A stretch of 7,773 bases of DNA from DYGX01 sp035325905 (GTDB lineage Bacteria > Chloroflexota > Anaerolineae > Aggregatilineales > Aggregatilineaceae), in NCBI GenBank assembly GCA_035325905.1, contig DAOKYY010000129.1:1-7773 (forward strand). The letters are read 5' to 3'. Each line of letters opens with the position of its first letter. Positions within the stretch are counted from its first letter, which is position 1. The notes under the pieces were generated by a model, which worked only from the letters and a program-made list of their open reading frames with translations, was not told where the DNA came from and ran no database searches. Below are positions 1-4,949 of this stretch, piece after piece. A program made the position numbers and the translations under genes.

Positions 1-191
1 CGGGCGCGGCCCTCGATGTGGATGCGGCGGTCGCGCTCCAGCATGAACAGGTGATATTTCACCGTCGATTGGCTCAGATGACAGCCCGCCGCGATCTCGC
101 GGATGCCCGGCGACAGCCCGTCGTGCTCGCGCTTGTAGCGCACGATATACGCGAAGACCAGCTCGCGGTTGGTGAGGTTATCGTCCTTCAT
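1..191 (-). CDS. LexA-like winged-helix transcriptional regulator, N-terminal part (runs off the window)
   Basis: Read leftward from ATG at 191-189, 63 codons are visible and the gene continues beyond base 1. The peptide begins MKDDNLTNRELVFAYIV and has the layout of the LexA DNA-binding domain: an LTxRE start, a first helix (residues 7-22), a G-x-SPGIREIA segment (25-34), a recognition helix LSQSTVKYHLFMLE (39-52) and the start of a wing (55-62). The helix-turn-helix should bind an operator as a dimer. The start is bounded by an in-frame TGA just upstream and has a GGTGAGGAG ribosome site 5-6 bases away. A Gram-positive-type SOS box and a strong promoter lie upstream, which suggests autoregulation in the manner of lexA. 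The C-terminal half is unseen. I therefore cannot tell true LexA (with a self-cleaving S24 peptidase domain) from a short DNA-binding-only relative, and I withhold a gene symbol. Confidence 0.78.
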   Translation of the reverse strand, partial: MKDDNLTNRELVFAYIVRYKREHDGLSPGIREIAAGCHLSQSTVKYHLFMLERDRRIHIEGRA

Positions 192-303
192 CGCGGCTCC
201 TCACCGTCGCGGCTGGCTGGTTGCGGCGCCCAGGCGCGCTGCACTGGCCCCGGTTGTTGCGCCGGATCATGACCATCCCCGCTTTCGCCCCACCGGACAC
301 GAA

Positions 304-317
304 AGAACATTTGTTCG
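304..317 (-). promoter_or_regulatory. SOS (LexA) box, Gram-positive type
   Basis: On the minus strand this reads CGAACAAATGTTCT. It matches 13 of 14 positions of the Bacillus SOS consensus CGAACRNRYGTTYC; only the last base differs. The core GAACA-AA-TGTTC is a perfect inverted repeat. It lies about 5-18 bases downstream of the predicted transcription start of the LexA-like gene, where a bound repressor would block transcription. No second GAAC-N4-GTTC site was seen in the window. Confidence 0.75.
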
Positions 318-328
318 AATCTCTCTAG

Positions 329-358
329 AGTATAAGCGACGGACGAAAGCCCTGTCAA
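329..358 (-). promoter_or_regulatory. Sigma-70-type promoter of the LexA-like gene
   Basis: On the minus strand a perfect TTGACA -35 (353-358) is followed by an 18-base spacer and a TATACT -10 (329-334). Transcription should begin near 322, giving a leader of about 130 bases before the ATG at 191. The SOS box lies just downstream of that start. The ten bases CGCTTATACT here recur exactly in the promoter at 6031-6060. Confidence 0.75.
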
Positions 359-419
359 TGCCCGCTGTGACAGCCAAACCCGATTGAAGCGCATCTCTAA
401 CCCGGCGTATACCGGCGCT

Positions 420-447
420 TTTGCATTCCCCGCGCCTACCGTATAAT
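420..447 (+). promoter_or_regulatory. Promoter of the 475-1299 gene
   Basis: A perfect TATAAT -10 (442-447) is preceded at 16 bases by TTTGCA (420-425), a partial -35. The expected start near 454 gives a leader of about 20 bases with the ribosome site AGAGGAG at 464-470, so the spacing favours the ATG at 475. A second, weaker candidate lies upstream: TTGAAG (384-389), 18 bases, TATACC (408-413). Confidence 0.62.
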
Positions 448-474
448 CGGGCCAACCATCGTCAGAGGAGCGCT

Positions 475-1299
475 ATGATCGACCGACCCGATACCGACCG
501 GCTCTTTCAGGCGAACTACACCGCCACCTCGCTGGACGACATGCCAGTTGAGGACCTGATCCGGCTAACGCGCGACTTCATCCGGCGCGTGACCAACGAG
601 GACCGCCAGCGGCTGGCGCGCGATCTGCGCCTGAGCGGCCACCAGGCGGCGCTGCGCCACGCCCCGCCGACGCTCCAGCGGTTCTTCGCGGGCGAGACCG
701 ACCTCGACGCCGAGCTGGCGCAACGCTACGTGCACGCGCCATTGCTGTCGCACGCGCGCTTTGTCCCGACGCCCGGCGAGCCGGTCCGCAAGCAGACCAG
801 CGCGTACTTTTCCAGCCAGGACGACTCGGCGCTGATGACGGTCGGAGCGCCGGTCGGCGGGCGCAACGGGGCGGTGGTCGAGTTCACCTTCACGCTGATG
901 AGCATGGTCGGCCTCGGCTTCCGCGTCGATCCGCTGACGGCCGGCGAGCGGCGCCGCTGGCTGGAGCTGATCCGCCGTGAGAACGGGATCACGGCGCTGT
1001 GGACGCTGGCGCGCTGGGAGAAGCCGTACCTGATCTTCGTCGTGCGCGACTACTTCGCGCGGGTCTACGCCTTCGCGCCGTCCGGGTTCGAGGCGGCGGC
1101 GCGCCTCACGCCGGATATGCTCGTCACGCTGGCCGACTGGCTGGAGGCGGTGTGGTTCCCGCCACGCGCCACGGAGGACGAAGCCGCCGAGCGCCCGACG
1201 CTGCTGCACCCGCCCGGCGATCCGGGCGCGGCGTGGGGCGGGCAGGCCGGTCAGGGGCCGGACACCGGGGACGCGCTGCCGGGCGATTTCGCCTGGTAA
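475..1299 (+). CDS. Orphan protein of unknown function (274 aa)
   Basis: I do not recognise this protein. The ATG at 475 is chosen because AGAGGAG (464-470) lies four bases upstream and a TATAAT promoter sits just before it; the reading frame itself stays open to 421. Codon use is strongly G/C-ending, as in neighbouring genes. Residues 24-72 look helical and highly charged (VEDLIRLTRDFIRRV, then a basic RQRLARDLRLSG stretch). Residues 107-230 look like a mixed alpha/beta domain: a strand pair around VVEFTFTLMSMVGLGFRV (134-151), a basic helix (157-169), a strand YLIFVVRDYFARVYAF (185-200) and a helix LTPDMLVTLADWLEAVWF (211-228). Residues 231-274 are Pro/Gly/Asp-rich and probably disordered. 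There is no signal peptide or membrane helix, so it should be cytoplasmic. It is transcribed away from the LexA-like gene. Whether it shares LexA control is unknown, since the SOS box lies over 100 bases from its promoter. Confidence 0.85.
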   Translation: MIDRPDTDRLFQANYTATSLDDMPVEDLIRLTRDFIRRVTNEDRQRLARDLRLSGHQAALRHAPPTLQRFFAGETDLDAELAQRYVHAPLLSHARFVPTPGEPVRKQTSAYFSSQDDSALMTVGAPVGGRNGAVVEFTFTLMSMVGLGFRVDPLTAGERRRWLELIRRENGITALWTLARWEKPYLIFVVRDYFARVYAFAPSGFEAAARLTPDMLVTLADWLEAVWFPPRATEDEAAERPTLLHPPGDPGAAWGGQAGQGPDTGDALPGDFAW

Positions 1300-1309
1300 C
1301 GCCGCACGC

Positions 1310-1331
1310 GGGCCGCGCTCGAAAGCGGCCC
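1310..1331 (+). terminator. Hairpin just behind the 475-1299 gene, possible terminator
   Basis: GGGCCGC (1310-1316) and GCGGCCC (1325-1331) form a perfect 7-bp stem with an 8-base loop, ten bases after the stop codon. No T-run follows, so an intrinsic terminator is uncertain. It may instead stabilise the 3' end or act with Rho. Confidence 0.4.
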
Positions 1332-1341
1332 CGGTCAGTTA

Positions 1342-1370
1342 TCGCCAAGACGCCGCCCATTCGCTAGAAT
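1342..1370 (+). promoter_or_regulatory. Weak candidate promoter of the oxoamine synthase gene
   Basis: TAGAAT (1365-1370) matches five of six -10 bases. No good -35 stands 17 bases upstream (TCGCCA at 1342-1347). If it is used, transcription starts near 1377 and leaves a leader of about 115 bases containing the hairpins at 1409-1426 and 1450-1467. Read-through from the upstream gene is the alternative. Confidence 0.3.
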
Positions 1371-1408
1371 GTTACGCTGTACCGCCACCTGTTCAACGAC
1401 CGCCGCCT

Positions 1409-1467
1409 GAGCGCCCACCGGCGCTCGTTTCAAGTGACACGGTGACTCAGTCGCCCAGCGTGGCGAC
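1409..1467 (+). promoter_or_regulatory. Leader with two perfect hairpins ahead of the oxoamine synthase gene
   Basis: Hairpin 1 is GAGCGCC (1409-1415), loop CACC, GGCGCTC (1420-1426), followed by GTTT. Hairpin 2 is GTCGCC (1450-1455), a six-base loop, GGCGAC (1462-1467), and it ends five bases before the purine-rich ribosome site. A short direct repeat GTGAC occurs at 1434-1438 and 1442-1446. The arrangement could serve attenuation or control of translation, but no known riboswitch class is recognisable. Confidence 0.4.
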
Positions 1468-1491
1468 GGGCAGAGAGGACACGCGAGCATC

Positions 1492-2709
1492 ATGGACTTG
1501 TTCGAAAAGACGCGAACCTTTACGCGCGCCAAAGAAGCGATGGAAATGGGGTTTTACCCCTACTTCCAGCCCCTGAGCGACTCCGAGGGCACGACCGCGA
1601 CCTTCAAGGGCAAAGAGGTCGTGATGATCGGCTCGAACAACTACCTGGGGCTGACCACACATCCCAAAGTGCGCGCGGCGGCGATCGACGCGATCGAGCG
1701 CTTTGGCACCAGCTGCACCGGCAGCCGTTTTCTGAACGGCACGCTCGAATTTCACCTGGAGCTAGACCGGCGGCTGGCGGCGTTTGCCGGCAAAGAGGCG
1801 GCGCTCGTCTTCCCGACCGGCTACCAGACCAACGTCGGGACGATCTCCGCGATCGTGCAGAAGGGCGATTACGTGATCATCGACAAGGATGACCACGCCA
1901 GCATCGTCGATGGCTGCTTCATGAGCCGGGGCGAGATGCGCCGCTTCAGCCACAACGACCCGGATAGCCTCGACCGCACGCTGAGCAAGCTGCCGGACGA
2001 CGCCGGTAAGCTGGTGGTCGTGGACGGCGTGTACAGCATGGGCGGCGACATCGCGCCGCTGCCGCAGCTGGTCGAGATCGCCAAGCGGTACGGCGCGCGG
2101 ATCATGGTGGACGACGCGCACAGCCTCGGCGTGCTGGCGGATGGGCGCGGCACGGCGGCGCACTTCGGGCTGACGGACGAGGTCGACCTGATCATGGGGA
2201 CGTTCAGCAAGTCGTTCGCGTCGATCGGCGGGTTCATCGCCGGGAGCGCGCAGGTCATGCACTTTATCCAGCACCACGCGCGCGCGCTGATGTTCAGCGC
2301 CAGCCTGCCCGCGCCCAACGCGGCGGCGGTGCTGGCCGCGCTGACGATCATCGAGACCGAGCCGGAGCACGTGCGCCGGTTGTGGGAGAACGCCAACTAT
2401 ATGCGCGCCGGGCTGCACAAGCTGGGCTACGACACCGGCCCCAGCGAGACGCCGATCATCCCGCTGATTATCCGCGACGAGTACCGCACGGTGCTGGCGT
2501 GGCACGCGCTGATCGAAGCCGGCGTCTACACCAACCCGGTTGTGCCGCCGGGCGTGCCGCCGAACCTTAGCCTGCTGCGCACCAGCTATATGGCGACGCA
2601 CACGACCGAGCACCTGGATCGCGCGCTGCGCGGGCTGGAGATCGTCGGGCACAACCTCGACCTGATCCCGCAGTCGGCCACGCTCCAGCAGGCGGCGGAA
2701 AGCAGCTAA
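1492..2709 (+). CDS. PLP-dependent alpha-oxoamine synthase, serine palmitoyltransferase/KBL/BioF type
   Basis: This is a complete 405-residue enzyme of the alpha-oxoamine synthase family (fold-type I PLP). The family condenses an amino acid with an acyl-CoA, releasing CO2 and CoA. Visible motifs are GSNNYLGL (47-54), SRFLNGTLEFHLELE-like substrate-loop residues (78-91), TGYQTNVG (109-116), DDHASIVDG (133-141) with PLP-stacking His135, VDDAHSLGV (206-214) with Asp207 for the pyridine nitrogen and His210, GTFSKSFASIGGFIAG (236-251) with the Schiff-base Lys240, and a C-terminal LLRTSYMATHT with Arg363 in the carboxylate-binding position. From memory, the YPYF start and the GTFSKSFASIGG block resemble Bacteroidetes serine palmitoyltransferases more than E. 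coli BioF or Kbl. No biotin, threonine-dehydrogenase or other sphingolipid gene is adjacent, so the amino acid and acyl donor are not settled. GAGAGGA (1473-1479) lies 12 bases before the ATG, a rather long spacing. The protein is expected to be cytoplasmic. Confidence 0.93.
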   Translation: MDLFEKTRTFTRAKEAMEMGFYPYFQPLSDSEGTTATFKGKEVVMIGSNNYLGLTTHPKVRAAAIDAIERFGTSCTGSRFLNGTLEFHLELDRRLAAFAGKEAALVFPTGYQTNVGTISAIVQKGDYVIIDKDDHASIVDGCFMSRGEMRRFSHNDPDSLDRTLSKLPDDAGKLVVVDGVYSMGGDIAPLPQLVEIAKRYGARIMVDDAHSLGVLADGRGTAAHFGLTDEVDLIMGTFSKSFASIGGFIAGSAQVMHFIQHHARALMFSASLPAPNAAAVLAALTIIETEPEHVRRLWENANYMRAGLHKLGYDTGPSETPIIPLIIRDEYRTVLAWHALIEAGVYTNPVVPPGVPPNLSLLRTSYMATHTTEHLDRALRGLEIVGHNLDLIPQSATLQQAAESS

Positions 2710-2764
2710 AGGCGGCGAAGGGCAGCGACAAGCAGCCAAAAGCAGGAAAAGCAGAGCGGAATGG

Positions 2765-2800
2765 AGCAGGGCGAGGGCTGATCTCTCGCCCTGCTGTGTT
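2765..2800 (+). terminator. Terminator-like hairpin behind the oxoamine synthase gene
   Basis: AGCAGGGCGAG (2765-2775) pairs perfectly with CTCGCCCTGCT (2785-2795): 11 bp with a nine-base loop, 55 bases after the stop codon. Only a weak T-rich tail (GTGTT) follows, so termination efficiency is uncertain. Confidence 0.55.
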
Positions 2801-2961
2801 GCCGGTCTCGCCGCCGGGCGGGAGCGAGCTTCTGCCCCTACAGCGACGCGCATGAGAGGTCCGCGTGAGCGCGGTTCGCGGCGCTGGGCGGCGCCAGGCC
2901 GATCTCCGCTGGCTTGAGCTGTTCTTGGCTGTTCTCCGGCTGCGTATCGCTCTCTAAACGA

Positions 2962-2998
2962 CAGAGGCGGGTCCCGACGCTGGAAGGACCCGCCCCTG
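2962..2998. repeat. Imperfect 13-bp inverted repeat
   Basis: CAGAGGCGGGTCC (2962-2974) pairs with GGACCCGCCCCTG (2986-2998) across an 11-base loop, with a single A/C mismatch at 2965/2995 and nine uninterrupted base pairs next to the loop. No T-run follows. It may be a dispersed intergenic repeat or part of a structured transcript. Confidence 0.5.
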
Positions 2999-3056
2999 CC
3001 CTAAGGAGGGAGACGCCAAGCTGTAACGCTCAGGCGATGCGCCTGGAGTGCGCGTG

Positions 3057-3113
3057 GCAAGCGCGTCTCCGGGCACAGGGGGCGGAGCCTTCCGCCGCCG
3101 GATGCGCGCTTGC
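3057..3113. repeat. Long interrupted hairpin
   Basis: GCAAGCGCG (3057-3065) pairs perfectly with CGCGCTTGC (3105-3113). Nested inside are CCGG/CCGG (3069-3072 with 3098-3101) and GGCGGA/TCCGCC (3081-3086 with 3091-3096), giving 19 pairs in three segments. A small perfect hairpin, CAGGCG-ATG-CGCCTG, lies just upstream at 3031-3045. The 2962-3145 block could be one folded RNA or several unrelated hairpins. Confidence 0.45.
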
Positions 3114-3127
3114 TCTCAGTTAACCCC

Positions 3128-3150
3128 GGCGCGATTTAATGCGCCTTTAT
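3128..3150 (+). terminator. Short hairpin with T-rich tail, weak terminator candidate
   Basis: GGCGC (3128-3132) and GCGCC (3141-3145) form a 5-bp stem around GATTTAAT, followed by TTTAT. It could stop rightward transcription out of the hairpin block before the leftward gene. The short stem makes this a weak call. Confidence 0.3.
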
Positions 3151-3168
3151 AAGTTGTAAAATCATGAT

Positions 3169-3205
3169 AAAAAAGCCGCGCGCCAGCGGAGAAGCCCGGC
3201 GCGCG
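3169..3205 (-). terminator. Intrinsic terminator of the leftward PPC-domain gene
   Basis: Read leftward, CGCGCGCC (from 3205 to 3198) pairs perfectly with GGCGCGCG (3184 to 3177), 8 bp with a 13-base loop, followed by GC and six T (complement of A6 at 3169-3174). It lies 137 bases past the stop codon of the gene ending at 3342, unusually far. The intervening DNA is mostly the inserted-looking element at 3231-3341. Confidence 0.75.
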
Positions 3206-3230
3206 AACGGACGTTAGCGTCGGACGCTAG

Positions 3231-3341
3231 AGCGTGTTATGCACTTGCGTCCGAGAAAAGCCCCCCATCCCCCGGAAAGCCGGCCGCAGGTCGGAAGGAT
3301 GGGGGTGGCCTGGACACCAGGCCACAAGTGCATAACAGCCT
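3231..3341. mobile_element. Probable 111-bp MITE-like element with 13-bp terminal inverted repeats, CTAG-flanked
   Basis: TGTTATGCACTTG (3235-3247) is matched by a perfect inverted copy at 3325-3337. The outer two bases AG/CT (3231-3232 and 3340-3341) also pair, separated from the core by a two-base mismatch. CTAG flanks both ends (3227-3230 and 3342-3345), as expected for a 4-bp target duplication. Inside are two more perfect hairpins: CCCCCATCC/GGATGGGGG (3262-3270 with 3297-3305) and TGGCCTGG-ACA-CCAGGCCA (3306-3324). As RNA it would fold into a compact three-way junction. The right CTAG contains the TAG stop of the leftward gene. Removing the element with one CTAG leaves the stop intact and puts the gene's terminator stem about 25 bases away, a normal distance. 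There is no transposase, so it would be non-autonomous. A structured 3' UTR RNA is the alternative reading. Confidence 0.55.
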
Positions 3342-4802
3342 CTAGCCAGCGCCGATCGTCAGCCGGTAGCTCAGCCCGGAATAGCCCTCGACGGTGATGA
3401 AGTGCACGCCCGCCGAGTCCGCCGTGAAGGTCAGCGGCTCGCCCGAATAGATCGAGAGCGTATCGGTCAGGAAGGCGTCCGGGTTGTAGACGCTCAGATA
3501 GGGATAGCCGTCGGATTCGAGCGTCAGCGTGATCGACTCCCCGGCTTCGAGCGGCAGGGCGAAGAGATGCGTATCGCCCTCGAACGGCAGGGTGCGGTTG
3601 ATCACATCGCCGACCGCCACCACACCTTCGACCTGATCCGGCGTGCCGACCAGGAAGTTGTCGATCTCGCCGGTCGGATAGAAGGTGGCCGGCGTGGTGA
3701 TCTGGTCCGGCGTCACGGCGTCGAAGTCTTCGAGGTCCGCCGCGAAGCTCGCGCTGAAGACGACCGGCCCGGCGGGAACGTCCTCAGCCTCGTCGCCAAA
3801 GAGCGACAGGTCGAAGTTCAGCACGGCGTCGAAGGTCACGCGGTGCAGGTAGCCATCGTTCAGGCCGACCCACTGGCTACCGGTGAAGGCGCCTTCGGTC
3901 AGCATCAGGTTCAGCGCGACCAGCACCAGCTGCAACTGGGGCTGGTTCAGCTCCAGCTCGCCCATGTCCGGACTCTGCTCGGCCAGGTTTTCCAGCAGCG
4001 TCATCAGGGTTGGGGCGAGATTCGGGTCCGCGAGCAGGTCCTTGAGGTCGAAGGTCGTGGTGAAGACGGCGGCGGGCTGATCGCCCAGCACGTCGTCCGG
4101 CAGGCGCGTGGTGGTGACGTGCTGCTGCACCAGCGCGGCGAGGTCCTGCTGCATGGTCAGGAGCGCCCCGGCGGCGTCGAACGCCTCGTCCATCTCCTCG
4201 TCGAGCAGGGCGACGCGCAGCTGGGCCAGCGCCGCGTCTAGCTCGGCCAGGTCGGATTCGGTGATTTCCAGCGGCTCGCCGAACCAGGTGTTCTCCGCCG
4301 AGGGCGCGGGCAGGCTCAGGTAGACGGCGCTGTCCTTAAAGAGCAGGGCGCCGCCGCCCGCCATCGATTCTTCGGGCGTTTCCAGCTCGAACTCGTCCAC
4401 CACGAGCGAGAGCAGCAGGCCGTTCAGGATGGTCTGCACGGTGGCGCTGTCGATCTGGTCCAGGAAGGCGAGCAGGGTGTCGGGCGTGACGGTCTCGACG
4501 CCGAGGAAGGCGTCGCGCAGCGCGGTTAGCTCGGCGGGAAGCGCGACCGCCGCCGATCCGCGCGCTTCAAAGAAGACGGTCTCCTGCTCGGCGGTGAGGT
4601 AGAAGTTGGTGGTCCACGCCGGGACGCTGAACGAGGTCAGGCGCCGCTGGGCATCCATAGCGGACTGAAGGATCGCGCAGTCGGCGGCGCTGAGGCCCTG
4701 GCAGGCGGGGTCAACGTCCTGCGCGAAGGCGGAGAGCACTGGCCCGGCGATCAGCGCCAGGGTGACGGCAAACACGGTCAGAAAGCGGGTAAGGAGTTTC
4801 AT
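3342..4802 (-). CDS. Secreted acidic protein: LppX/LolA-like body with C-terminal PPC-type domain
   Basis: This 486-residue protein starts with a typical signal peptide: KLLTR, a hydrophobic core, and likely cleavage after SAFA at residue 27. No cysteine follows the cleavage site, so it is not a lipoprotein. Cys34 and Cys42 may form a disulfide. Residues 55-375 resemble the LppX/LprG half-barrel lipoprotein fold: alternating strands, WFG (173-175), DQPAAVFTTTFDLKDLL (241-257), and FAADLEDFDAVTPDQ (353-367) before a proline boundary. LolA-like proteins of this type carry lipids, but no ligand can be deduced here. Residues 388-486 look like a bacterial pre-peptidase C-terminal (PPC) beta-sandwich: DTHLFALPLEAGESITLTLES, then YLSVYN, then VHFITVEG and SYRLTIG. 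I count about 74 Asp/Glu against 11 Lys/Arg after the signal peptide. The start has a perfect AGGAGG (4811-4816) eight bases upstream. It is paralogous to the next gene upstream, with an extra segment around residues 88-123. The stop TAG overlaps the CTAG of the putative MITE. Confidence 0.9.
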   Translation of the reverse strand: MKLLTRFLTVFAVTLALIAGPVLSAFAQDVDPACQGLSAADCAILQSAMDAQRRLTSFSVPAWTTNFYLTAEQETVFFEARGSAAVALPAELTALRDAFLGVETVTPDTLLAFLDQIDSATVQTILNGLLLSLVVDEFELETPEESMAGGGALLFKDSAVYLSLPAPSAENTWFGEPLEITESDLAELDAALAQLRVALLDEEMDEAFDAAGALLTMQQDLAALVQQHVTTTRLPDDVLGDQPAAVFTTTFDLKDLLADPNLAPTLMTLLENLAEQSPDMGELELNQPQLQLVLVALNLMLTEGAFTGSQWVGLNDGYLHRVTFDAVLNFDLSLFGDEAEDVPAGPVVFSASFAADLEDFDAVTPDQITTPATFYPTGEIDNFLVGTPDQVEGVVAVGDVINRTLPFEGDTHLFALPLEAGESITLTLESDGYPYLSVYNPDAFLTDTLSIYSGEPLTFTADSAGVHFITVEGYSGLSYRLTIGAG

Positions 4803-4837
4803 CCGAGGAGCCTCCTGTTAAAAGGGAAACAGACGCG

Positions 4838-4855
4838 GATCACGCTCAGATCACG
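4838..4855. repeat. Direct repeat GATCACG upstream of the PPC-domain gene
   Basis: GATCACG occurs at 4838-4844 and again at 4849-4855, eleven bases apart, about one helical turn, in the short stretch upstream of the leftward gene. The spacing suits a protein binding one face of the DNA. I could not identify a clear -10/-35 pair here, although the upstream terminator implies that a promoter should exist between 4817 and 4894. Confidence 0.3.
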
Positions 4856-4894
4856 AGTACGCAGGCGGAGAGAACTGGTTGCGCGGGCCGCCGG

Positions 4895-4930
4895 AAAACG
4901 ACAGCCCCGGCGTGAAGCGAGCCGGGGCTG
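4895..4930 (-). terminator. Intrinsic terminator between the two paralogous secreted-protein genes
   Basis: CAGCCCCGGC (4902-4911) and GCCGGGGCTG (4921-4930) form a perfect 10-bp stem with a nine-base loop. In the leftward direction it is followed by TCGTTTTC. It starts 19 bases after the stop of the gene ending at 4950. It should insulate the upstream paralogue from the downstream one. Confidence 0.7.
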
Positions 4931-4949
4931 CAAAGTGGCAGAGAGCGGG

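Larger units (their letters stand above)
2710..3341. other. 632-bp gene-free stretch dense in inverted repeats
   Basis: No convincing coding sequence lies between the convergent genes ending at 2709 and 3342. The stretch contains perfect or near-perfect hairpins at 2765-2795, 2962-2998, 3031-3045, 3057-3113, 3128-3145 and 3177-3205, an odd palindrome at 3215-3229, and the compound structure at 3226-3346. Bases 3133-3175 form a local AT-rich patch in otherwise GC-rich DNA. The 69-codon frame at 2914-3123 has no ribosome site and overlaps the hairpins, so I do not call it. Confidence 0.6.

Noticed and set aside
18..272. 84-codon plus-strand frame at the left edge
   Set aside because: It is the complement of the LexA-like domain, which has a recognisable helix-turn-helix, ribosome site, promoter and operator on the minus strand.
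421..474. Upstream TTG start adding 18 residues to the 274-residue protein
   Set aside because: It would place the start codon upstream of the TATAAT box, and the only good ribosome site is at 464-470, serving ATG 475.
1762..2853. 363-codon open frame on the minus strand
   Set aside because: It lies antisense to the well-supported oxoamine synthase, is extremely rich in Arg/Ala/His as expected from a complementary GC-rich frame, and has no ribosome site or family resemblance.
3003..3009. Shine-Dalgarno-like AAGGAGG in the long intergenic stretch
   Set aside because: No ATG, GTG or TTG lies at a usable distance downstream in a frame of any length, so it marks no gene.
3231..3341. Reading the inverted repeat as an ordinary rho-independent terminator
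   Set aside because: There is no T-run next to it, the arms are 77 bases apart, and a proper U-tract terminator already exists at 3169-3205.
3402..4241. 279-codon plus-strand open frame
   Set aside because: It is antisense to the PPC-domain gene, whose signal peptide, Cys pair and domain pattern clearly mark the real coding strand.
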